Shown here: piece after piece, positions 15,612-21,742 of the stretch
Position numbering within the stretch: position 1 is the stretch's first letter
Layout: each line of letters opens with the position of its first letter
NCBI GenBank assembly: GCA_964550165.1
Contig: CAZJYC010000035.1
Span: 1-25,005, forward strand
From: CAZJYC01 sp964550165
Lineage (GTDB): Bacteria > Acidobacteriota > Aminicenantia > Aminicenantales > Aminicenantaceae
Direction of reading: 5' to 3'
Length of the DNA stretch: 25,005 nucleotides
Position numbers and translations under genes: made by a program
The notes under the pieces: model-generated
What the model was told of the DNA's origin: nothing
Database searches by the model: none
The model's input: the letters and a program-made list of their open reading frames with translations, nothing else

Positions 15612-16661
15612 TTGCCAAATACAAGATCCAATCCTCAAATGACATCGAGAGAACTGGTCAAAAAGACTCTGGAATTTGCCAAGCCGGAAAGAATTCCCCG
15701 CCAGCTGTGGTTTCTTCCCTGGGCAGAAGAGAACTATCCCCGCGAGCTTCATGCCATTCAGAAAAAATTTCCCGACGATATCGTCACCGCACCCCGCATC
15801 ATCGGCAACCGGGACTTGACCGACCCTCCTGAACGGTACCTCAAAGGAACATACGTCGATGAGTGGGGCTGTGTCTTTGAAAATGCCCAGAGAGGGACAA
15901 TCGGCATTGTCCGCAAGCCTCTGGTCGAGAAGTGGGAGGACCTGGAAAAAGTCAAAACTCCGGATAAATTTCTGAACCTGAACAGAGAAGAAATTAACCG
16001 CTTCTGCCGGAAAGAGGACCGTTTTGTCCTGGCCGGGACATGGATCAGGCCCTTTGAGAGGCTGCAGTTTATCCGGACAACCATGAACCTCTTGATTGAT
16101 CTTATGGAGAAGCCGCCAGAGCTCTTAGAGCTCATTCGTCGTGTCCACGAGTTCAATCTCAAAGAGGCAGAAGCCTGGGCGCAAACCGATGTCGATGCCC
16201 TGGCGATCATGGATGACTGGGGCACGCAGAAAGGGTCGATCATCGCCCCTGACCTCTGGAAAGAATTGTTCAAGCCGTTGTATAAGGACTATGTCGAAGT
16301 GGCCCGCCATCACAAAAAATACGTTTTCTTCCACTCAGACGGCTATATCGTGGACTTCGTTCCCGGGCTGATTGAAGTCGGTGTGGATGCGCTAAATTCC
16401 CAGGTATTCTGCATGGGCGTGAGCTCTCTGGGTGAGCGGTTCAGGGGGAAAATCACCTTCTGGGGCGAGATCGACCGCCAGCACATTCTGGCGCATGGGT
16501 CGCGCGATGAGGTAGTCCAAGCTGTCCAAAGCATTTATGCCCATCTCTATGCTGACGGAGGAGTTATTGCCCAGTGTGAGTTCGGTCCCGGCGCCAAGCC
16601 AGAAAACGTGGAGGCAGTGTTTCAGGCTTGGTCGGAGATCGATAGAGAGATGAAGGAATGA
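15612..16661 (+). CDS. Uroporphyrinogen decarboxylase (URO-D) family protein
   Basis: A 349-residue protein with the layout of the URO-D/MtaA superfamily: an N-terminal TSRELVKKTLEFAKPERIPRQLW segment where family members read TSRERVLAALN...PDR.P, a central PPELLELIRRV helix, DVDALAIMDDWGTQ, and FFHSDGYIVDFVPGLIEVGVDALN near residue 238, whose His is the usual zinc-ligand position in the corrinoid methyltransferase branch. It ends GGVIAQCEFGPGAKPENVEAVF, typical of the group. It is most likely not a haem-pathway enzyme but a methyltransferase-like member of unknown substrate; no corrinoid-binding partner gene is nearby. The start is TTG 15612 by its ribosome site, or ATG 15639 by comparison with the family (MTSRE...). 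It stands alone on this strand. Confidence 0.8.
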   Translation: MPNTRSNPQMTSRELVKKTLEFAKPERIPRQLWFLPWAEENYPRELHAIQKKFPDDIVTAPRIIGNRDLTDPPERYLKGTYVDEWGCVFENAQRGTIGIVRKPLVEKWEDLEKVKTPDKFLNLNREEINRFCRKEDRFVLAGTWIRPFERLQFIRTTMNLLIDLMEKPPELLELIRRVHEFNLKEAEAWAQTDVDALAIMDDWGTQKGSIIAPDLWKELFKPLYKDYVEVARHHKKYVFFHSDGYIVDFVPGLIEVGVDALNSQVFCMGVSSLGERFRGKITFWGEIDRQHILAHGSRDEVVQAVQSIYAHLYADGGVIAQCEFGPGAKPENVEAVFQAWSEIDREMKE

Positions 16662-16704
16662 GAGAAGGAAAGGGTGCGTATGATTTCTCCAAAGATCTCG
16701 ATCT

Positions 16705-16863
16705 CTATAGGATTGTTATAGTATTGTTGAATATTCTGTAGACATTTATGAAATCCCAAAGAACCATCAGACTTCCGACAACGATCTTAATATACCCGAT
16801 GATAATTCTAACTTGAAAATGGGCCTCTGAGGCTTTTGAATTTCTTTGCAAATCTTCTGCCAT
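16705..16863 (-). CDS. Candidate 52-residue single-pass membrane protein
   Basis: An ATG at 16863 on the minus strand has a good ribosome site (AAGGTG, 8 bases upstream) and opens 52 codons ending at TAG 16705. The product has a polar start (MAEDLQRNSKASEAHFQVR) and then one hydrophobic segment of about 20 residues containing IIIGYIKIVVGSLMVLW. It lies 45 bases after the stop of the sulfatase remnant and converges on the URO-D gene. I do not recognise it. The ribosome site and membrane helix are the only support, and it may be chance. Confidence 0.35.
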   Translation of the reverse strand: MAEDLQRNSKASEAHFQVRIIIGYIKIVVGSLMVLWDFINVYRIFNNTITIL

Positions 16864-16908
16864 TGTCTTTTCACCTTTCTTGAAGTTCTCTGGTTGAAGA
16901 ATATCTTT

Positions 16909-17235
16909 TTATCGTGGTAAGGCTGCCCTCCAGCCCATGGAGAGAAAGGCAGCAAGCTTATTGACGAGCTGGAGGTTTTCCGGTCTGTCGGCGATGTTGA
17001 TGTTTTCCTCCGGGTCGTTCTGAAGGTCGTACAACTCCTGGGCGATGACGCGGTTATCCAGCCAATCCTGCCATCGGACATAGCGGTATTGTTTGGTGCG
17101 GATGCTGTGGCCGATGAACCTTGCGGAAAATCCGGCCACGGATTGGCTGAATGCCGCAATTTTCCATCGACGCTCCGGATTTTTGAGAAGGGGAACCATA
17201 CTCACGCCTTCAAGATAGCTTGGGACCTGCAGCCC
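16909..17235 (-). pseudogene. C-terminal remnant of a sulfatase
   Basis: On the minus strand about 108 codons match the end of an arylsulfatase/iduronate-2-sulfatase type enzyme: GLQVPSYLEGVSMVPLLKNP, WKIAAFSQ, SIRTKQYRYVRWQDW, then ELYDLQNDPEENINIAD and a terminal GWRAALP, all standard in this family. The stop is TAA at 16909-16911. Upstream of about 17236 the frame ceases to look like a sulfatase (the expected YPTL..L segment is missing) and the opposite strand becomes TldD. The formylglycine-bearing catalytic domain (about 350 residues) is therefore gone and the fragment cannot be an active enzyme. Family sulfatases act on sulfated glycans, consistent with the fucosidase scrap at 7176-7453. 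Confidence 0.75.
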
Positions 17236-18129
17236 AGAAATTACCTTTATGCTTCTGTCATCGCCGAGAAAAACGGCAGGCGAGAGCGCGCAGGCTGGAA
17301 TCTCGGCGGCCGCTGGGATTTCTCTTACTACACTCCTGCGGTTGTGAATGAAGTCGCAAAAACAGCCGTGGATCGCACCGTCACTCTTTTCGATGCGGTC
17401 AAGCCTCCTGCCGGAGAAATGCCTGTTGTCCTGGGTTCAGGAGTCACAGGCGTCCTGCTCCATGAGGCCATAGGGCACGGGATGGAGGCTGACTTCAACC
17501 GCAAGAAGATCTCCACCTACTGCACCATGCTCGGTAAAGAGGTCGCAGAGCCCTTTGTGACCATCATTGACGACGGCACCGTGCCAAACCAATTGGGCTC
17601 GATTAACGTTGATGACGAAGGCACTCCAGTGCAAAAAACAGTTCTTGTCGACACAGGAATACTTTCCAGCTACATGCATGACAAGATTTCTGCGGTGTTT
17701 TACAAGGTGAAACCCACAGGAAACGGACGGCGCCAGAGCTACGAGCACTATGTTCAGCCACGGATGAGAAACACTTACATGCTGGCCGGCCCCGCTCTGC
17801 CTGAGGATGTGATCAAAAGTGTGGCCAAAGGCATCTATGTCCAGGATGTGAGCAACGGACAGGTGAAAATCGGCGAAGGGGATTTCGCTTTCTATGTTTC
17901 CCAGGGACGGATGATCGAGAACGGCAAGCTCACAGCACCCATCAAGGATGTCAACATCATGGGCAACGGCCCGAAGATGCTGATGAACATCACCATGCTG
18001 GCCAACGACCTTGAGATGTCCAGAGGTGGTGGAGGGGCATGCGGCAAAGGCGGGCAGGCCGTTCCCTGCAGCTTCGGACAGCCGACCTGTCTGGTAAAGT
18101 CGCTGACTGTTGGCGGCGTAAAAGCCTGA
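17236..18129 (+). pseudogene. tldD: 5'-truncated tldD, metalloprotease subunit of TldD/TldE
   Basis: About 297 codons of TldD, starting RNYLYASVIAEKNGRRE and including the zinc-protease motif HEAIGHGMEAD (bases 17461-17493), the GTVPNQLGSINVDDEGTP block and the C-terminal GQAVPCSFGQPTCLV...GG. TldD is usually about 470-480 residues and its HExxxH lies near residue 260; here it lies only about 75 residues from the break, so roughly the first 185 residues are missing. The frame stays open upstream to about 17089, but that part is the antisense of the sulfatase remnant and no start codon with a ribosome site is seen. TldD with TldE forms a heterodimeric peptidase known for processing peptides such as microcin B17. 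Loss of the N-terminal domain probably abolishes this, unless the break is an assembly error. tldE follows after 16 bases. Confidence 0.75.
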
Positions 18130-18145
18130 GGAAAGGAGGGCAGCG

Positions 18146-19468
18146 ATGAATAAAGAAATGTATGATCTGGCTGCATGGGTGATCAAGACCGCAAAATCGG
18201 CTGGCGCGGATCACTACCGGGCAGGTATTTCTAACGAACGGTTTGTGAATATCAGTTGCCGGGAGCGTAAGCCGGAGACAATTAAAGAGGCTTCCACAAG
18301 AGCGCTGGGATTCGAAGTCTATGTGAACGGCCGCTATTCTGTTCAGAGCACGGCAGACTTGCGCCAGAGCGCTTTGAAAGACTTCATCACCAGCGCTATC
18401 GCCACCACCAGGCTTCTGGCAGAGGACCCTTACCGCACTTTACCGGACCCCAGATATTACCAGGGACGTGCCGATCTTGACTTGGGAATTGTTGACGCTG
18501 ACTATAAAAAAATGACTCCCGAAGATAGACACAACATGGTGAAAGCGATAGAAGAGACCTGCCTTGCCAAAGGCGGGGATAAGGTTATCTCTGTCACGGC
18601 CGTAGAATACGACGGCTATGAGGAAGTCATTTTGATAGCCAGCAACGGTTTTGAAGGCTCCAGAGCATCCACTTTTTATCAGGCCGGGGCGAGCATGACA
18701 GTTCAGGATGAAGGCGACCGCCGCCCGATGGGCGGAAGCTATGTGGCCTGCGTGAAGAAAAAAGACTTGCTTTCTCCGGAGAAAATTGGAGCTGATGCGG
18801 CAAAGCGAACTCTGGATCTCCTCGGCGGGAAAAAACTGAAGACCGAGACTTTGCCCATCATCATCGAGAACAGGAATGTCCCGAGATTATTCAGCGGTCT
18901 TCTCGACGCCAAGTTCGGGTTCAACATTCAGCAGAAACGTTCCTTCCTTTCCGACAAGAAGGGGAAAGAGATTGCCAGCAAACACCTGACACTCATCGAT
19001 GACCCGTTCATTGTCGGCGGTCTGGGCAGCCGATTGTTCGACGGCGACGGGTTTGCGGCCAAGAAGAGAGTCATGCTCGATGCGGGAGTCCTGAAAGAGT
19101 TCTATGTGGACTGGTATTACAGCCGGAAACTGGGCTGGGAGCCAACAACCGGAAGCCCTTCCAATCTGATCATTTCTCCAGGAAAGCGCTCGGTGAAGGA
19201 GATCATGAAGGATCTGGTCAGAGGCATTTTCATTACCGGCTTTATCGGCGGCAATTCCAACTCAACCACTGGCGATGCCTCGATTGGCATTTTTGGCCAG
19301 CATTTTGAGAAGGGCGAGCCGGTCCAGGCTGTGGCAGAGATGAACATTGCCGGCAATCACCTTGAGTTCTGGAAGGGGCTGGTCGAAGCGGCCAACGATC
19401 CATGGATTTATTCTTCCTGGCGCACACCCAGTCTGGTTTTTAAAGACGTGGTTGTTTCCGGCGTTTAG
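18146..19468 (+). CDS. tldE: TldE/PmbA, partner subunit of the TldD/TldE protease
   Basis: A 440-residue protein of normal length for TldE/PmbA (about 450). It begins with DLAAWVIKTAKSAGADHYRAGISNER and carries the family blocks SANGFEG-like (ASNGFEGSRAS), GGKKLKTETLPIIIENR, SFLSDKKGKEIASKHLTLIDDP and the C-terminal TGFIGGNSNSTTGDASIGIFG. It lacks the HExxxH of TldD, as expected for this subunit. AAGGAGG lies 7 bases before the ATG, and the gene follows tldD by 16 bases, so both were one operon. The gene looks intact even though the tldD copy beside it is truncated, so TldE is now probably without its partner here or works with another copy elsewhere. Cytoplasmic. Confidence 0.9.
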   Translation: MNKEMYDLAAWVIKTAKSAGADHYRAGISNERFVNISCRERKPETIKEASTRALGFEVYVNGRYSVQSTADLRQSALKDFITSAIATTRLLAEDPYRTLPDPRYYQGRADLDLGIVDADYKKMTPEDRHNMVKAIEETCLAKGGDKVISVTAVEYDGYEEVILIASNGFEGSRASTFYQAGASMTVQDEGDRRPMGGSYVACVKKKDLLSPEKIGADAAKRTLDLLGGKKLKTETLPIIIENRNVPRLFSGLLDAKFGFNIQQKRSFLSDKKGKEIASKHLTLIDDPFIVGGLGSRLFDGDGFAAKKRVMLDAGVLKEFYVDWYYSRKLGWEPTTGSPSNLIISPGKRSVKEIMKDLVRGIFITGFIGGNSNSTTGDASIGIFGQHFEKGEPVQAVAEMNIAGNHLEFWKGLVEAANDPWIYSSWRTPSLVFKDVVVSGV

Positions 19469-19580
19469 CCAGACGAGCTGACCGTTATCTGAAGTTATTT
19501 AAAAAGGAAATTTATCCGGTCTAAGGATTACACAAGCCAATAATTATTAGCGTCAGGGCAATAAAAAATAAGAGGATGAT

Positions 19581-19610
19581 GATCTCAATCAGAGATTCTT
19601 TTATTTTTTT
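19581..19610 (+). terminator. Possible intrinsic terminator of tldE
   Basis: A short stem ATCTC/GAGAT (19582-19586 and 19592-19596, with a G-U extension) and a 5-base loop is followed by a T-rich tract, TCTTTTATTTTTTT. It lies 113 bases after the tldE stop. The stem is weak. Confidence 0.35.
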
Positions 19611-19628
19611 GAAGATCATTTGCTTTGA

Positions 19629-19682
19629 GAAGGCTGCGCGGGCATGATTCCTTCCCTAAGCGGGAAGGAATACGCAGCCTTC
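19629..19682. repeat. Large two-part palindromic hairpin
   Basis: The outer arms GAAGGCTGCG (19629-19638) and CGCAGCCTTC (19673-19682) are perfect, and so are the inner arms ATTCCTTCCC (19647-19656) and GGGAAGGAAT (19662-19671) around the 5-base loop TAAGC. An asymmetric bulge of 8 bases (19639-19646) faces one base (19672). No T tract follows on either side, so it is not a standard terminator; it resembles a REP/BIME-type element or a structured RNA. Confidence 0.75.
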
Positions 19683-19819
19683 AGCGGAGCAACTTTTATC
19701 TCGCTTTTAAGAAACCTGCTCCTTTTCAAACCATCCTGCCTGTTTGATTTTAGCCCTTCGATTGTCTTTCTCTGCATCAAAAAAGGAGTCTTTTACCTCA
19801 AGTTTATATGATGATACTT

Positions 19820-20227
19820 TTAATCACCGCAATATAACCACATCGTGCATAAATCACCTCCGCTACCGGCGGGTTTTCTGCCCGATTTACAGCCGCAGCC
19901 GTCTGAGTTTAAATTATTTTTTGTCTCAGGTTTCGCATTGCATATAATTATCACGGCACATTGGCCGTTGCAGCAATCTTCTGGACACCAACAGCCGGAT
20001 AAAATAGTTGCCTCGTATTTTTCAATCCTTAAAACCCTGCTTTTTTTGCCGTTGCAGAGCACATATTTGGTGCCAAAGGGGACATAAACGATGCCATTGC
20101 TGCAGACTTCAATTAACTTTTCGTCCTCAGAGGTGGAAGAAGAGTCTCTGATTGCTTTCAGGTTTAGCACTGAAGAGAACGCGATTATCGTGAATACCAG
20201 GATTAATATTAGATATTTTTTTGACAT
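19820..20227 (-). CDS. Exported small cysteine-rich protein of unknown function
   Basis: A 135-residue protein with a clear signal peptide (MSKK followed by about 16 hydrophobic residues, cleavage near LKA). The mature part has 12 cysteines (42, 58, 79, 81, 85, 86, 90, 96, 111, 113, 127, 133), dense in 79-96 (CWCPEDCCNGQC) and repeated as CGC at 111-113. An even number of cysteines in an exported protein suggests six disulfides or a metal-binding cluster. AAAAGGAG lies 6 bases before the ATG, so the start is firm. It is not recognised as a known family. It is divergent from the ECF sigma gene, with 280 bases between, and converges on tldE. It could be a target of that sigma factor or a secreted peptide; both are guesses. 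Confidence 0.75.
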   Translation of the reverse strand: MSKKYLILILVFTIIAFSSVLNLKAIRDSSSTSEDEKLIEVCSNGIVYVPFGTKYVLCNGKKSRVLRIEKYEATILSGCWCPEDCCNGQCAVIIICNAKPETKNNLNSDGCGCKSGRKPAGSGGDLCTMWLYCGD

Positions 20228-20423
20228 CCGAATCTCCTTTTAGTATTACTCCATTAATATAGACGCTTTGACTTTAAAAAAATTCTCAAATATAAAACCT
20301 AGGCCTGAAAAAATTTCTCTTGAATACGATGGCTTTTTTAGGATTATATGCTTCTAACTTATTGTTATTGCAGAAAATATAGCCAAATTCATTTATCAAA
20401 ATCCGCCACATAAACCCGGGAAT

Positions 20424-20438
20424 ATCCTTTCAAAGGAT
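20424..20438. promoter_or_regulatory. Perfect inverted repeat abutting the sigma gene promoter (operator candidate)
   Basis: ATCCTTTCAAAGGAT: two 7-base arms around a single C. It ends at the base before the -35 box (20439-20444), a usual position for an activator or repressor site in the divergent region. Confidence 0.4.
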
Positions 20439-20466
20439 TTGAGCCCGATGCTATGAAAGCTTTAAT
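20439..20466 (+). promoter_or_regulatory. Candidate sigma-70 promoter of the ECF sigma/anti-sigma operon
   Basis: TTGAGC (20439-20444), a 16-base spacer, TTTAAT (20461-20466): four and five of six matches. It predicts a start just before the GGAG at 20480 and the leader ORF at 20488. I see no convincing ECF-type GGAAC/CGTC promoter here. Confidence 0.4.
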
Positions 20467-20487
20467 CATTGTCCGCGCTGGAGAGAG

Positions 20488-20511
20488 ATGGTAAAATTTA
20501 AAAACAGATGA
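20488..20511 (+). CDS. Seven-codon leader ORF overlapping the sigma factor start
   Basis: ATG at 20488, with GGAG four bases upstream, encodes MVKFKNR and ends at TGA 20509-20511. That TGA overlaps the sigma ATG (20508-20510) as ATGA. The sigma gene itself has no ribosome site in the AAATTTAAAAACAG before its ATG, so it may depend on translational coupling to this leader. The arrangement is directly visible; its use is inferred. Confidence 0.35.
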   Translation: MVKFKNR

Positions 20512-21038
20512 AGACAAACGGCACAAGAGAAGAGCTGTTGAAGAAGATTATAGAGAGATTTTCCAGTTCAATAGCGGCTCATATCCAAAAATTTAATCCT
20601 CAAAAAGATGGCATTGACCCTGAAGATATTTCTCAGGAAGTGAGCATCAAAATATGGAATTTATTGAAAAATAAGAAAAAAATTAAAAATGTTTCGTCAT
20701 ATATTATGAGGGTAGTCAATTCGACCATTATTGACCAGATCAGGGCCTCAAGAAGGCAGGCAAGATTACAGGAGCGGATCAAGGTTTTTGATGGGGAACC
20801 CATTTTGGCGGAAAATAACTATCAAGAGGAAAAATATAAACACATCATATGGCAGGCCATAGAATCTTTAAAGAGTCCTCAGCAGAGAGTTGTCAGGCTG
20901 TTTTTATTGGATATGTCAATCGAAGAGATTGCGATTTTTCTAAACTGGAGTCAAGACAAAACACGGAATTTGCTCTATCGAGGCCTGGCTGATTTAAAGA
21001 AGATCTTAAAAAATGAAGGAGTTAACTATGAAAATTGA
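20508..21038 (+). CDS. ECF-type RNA polymerase sigma factor
   Basis: A 176-residue sigma-70 family protein with only regions 2 and 4. Region 2 spans about residues 10-85, with the core-binding DPEDISQEVSIKIW and the -10-reading SYIMRVVNSTIIDQIRASRR. Region 4 spans about 120-172, with SPQQRVVRLFLLDMSIEEIAIFLNWSQDKTRNLLYRGLADLK, whose helix-turn-helix would read the -35. This is the size and layout of extracytoplasmic-function sigma factors. Its stop overlaps the anti-sigma gene by 11 bases, the standard sigma/anti-sigma pairing. The start has no own ribosome site and overlaps a leader ORF. A gene for an exported TPR-CHAT protein converges on the operon. Confidence 0.9.
   Translation: MKTNGTREELLKKIIERFSSSIAAHIQKFNPQKDGIDPEDISQEVSIKIWNLLKNKKKIKNVSSYIMRVVNSTIIDQIRASRRQARLQERIKVFDGEPILAENNYQEEKYKHIIWQAIESLKSPQQRVVRLFLLDMSIEEIAIFLNWSQDKTRNLLYRGLADLKKILKNEGVNYEN
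21016..21021 (+). promoter_or_regulatory. Ribosome binding site fixing the anti-sigma start
   Basis: AAGGAG within the end of the sigma gene, 6 bases before ATG 21028. It decides against the upstream in-frame ATG at 21013. Confidence 0.75.
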
Positions 21039-21738
21039 TCACTTTGACTTAAAAAGTCTTTACAGAGACTGTGTTTCTGAGGTTTCTTCGCCATCCAGAG
21101 AAAATTGTCCTTCGCCTGAAATTATGCTCAAACACTTCAGGTCGGATATTTCAAGAAGAGAGAGAGCAGAGGTAATAGACCACGCGGCCCGCTGCGGGTA
21201 TTGTCATCAGGAGATTAAATTTATTTTAAAGGCTCTTGACGATGAAAAAGAACTGAATGAAGGAATTGCTAAAGCTCTAGACTCCGGTGAAAAAGAATAT
21301 GGTGACAAGACCAGGGTAAGAAGAATGTTAGTGTCCAGGCCCTTCTTGAAGTATGGTTTTGCTTTTATGGCAACAGTTCTGGCCGTTTCTATGATATTTG
21401 TCTATATTTTAAAAAGACCTGAAAAGGCTTTTGTAGAAAGAGGAACAGAAGCAAGAATCAATCTTGTTGAGCCCGTCAATAAAGCCATTGTATTGGAAGA
21501 ACTGGTTTTCAAATGGGAAAAGATTTCAAACTCCGATCACTACCTCATCGAGGTCTTCGATAAAGAGTTGCGTTTCTTATGGCGGAGCGAGAAAGCCCAA
21601 GCTAGTGAATTGTTTGCTCCTTTAGAATTGAAAAAACTATTGAAGAAGGGGCAGAGATATTTCTGGATGGTGACAGCCGTATTGCAAAGTGGGTATAAAA
21701 TTGAATCGCGATTAGAGGAATTCGTGATCAAAAAATAG
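21028..21738 (+). CDS. Zinc-finger membrane anti-sigma factor with extracytoplasmic sensor domain
   Basis: A 236-residue protein. The N-terminal cytoplasmic part carries a zf-HC2-type motif, H-x3-C-x2-C (His52, Cys56, Cys59, in DHAARCGYCH), preceded by the typical CPSPEIML; this domain binds and holds the ECF sigma factor. One membrane helix lies at about 107-128 (FAFMATVLAVSMIFVYIL). The remaining roughly 105 residues would be outside the membrane and look like a fibronectin-III-like beta domain (NLVEPVNKAIVLEELVFKWEKIS...YLIEVFD...YFWMVTAV), as in several anti-sigma factors that read envelope signals. It ends 4 bases before the convergent CHAT gene stop. Release of sigma by proteolysis or by a conformational signal is known in other systems, not shown here. 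Confidence 0.85.
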   Translation: MKIDHFDLKSLYRDCVSEVSSPSRENCPSPEIMLKHFRSDISRRERAEVIDHAARCGYCHQEIKFILKALDDEKELNEGIAKALDSGEKEYGDKTRVRRMLVSRPFLKYGFAFMATVLAVSMIFVYILKRPEKAFVERGTEARINLVEPVNKAIVLEELVFKWEKISNSDHYLIEVFDKELRFLWRSEKAQASELFAPLELKKLLKKGQRYFWMVTAVLQSGYKIESRLEEFVIKK

Positions 21739-21742
21739 ATGA

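Larger units (their letters stand above)
19469..19819. other. Intergenic interval between tldE and the Cys-rich gene
   Basis: These 351 bases lie between two converging genes. They contain a weak terminator-like hairpin, a large two-part hairpin (19629-19682), and on the minus strand two short overlapping frames (53 codons from 19777, then 32 codons from 19619, joined by an ATGA stop/start). The 53-codon frame reads straight through the hairpin and has no good ribosome site, so neither frame is called as a gene. Confidence 0.5.

Noticed and set aside
16767..17159. 130-codon minus-strand frame
   Set aside because: It is an out-of-frame shadow of the sulfatase remnant; the sulfatase motifs are in the other frame.
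17089..17235. Upstream extension of the tldD frame as a genuine N-terminus
   Set aside because: The extra residues are the exact antisense of well-conserved sulfatase sequence and do not resemble the TldD N-terminal domain; the first start codon is a TTG without a ribosome site.
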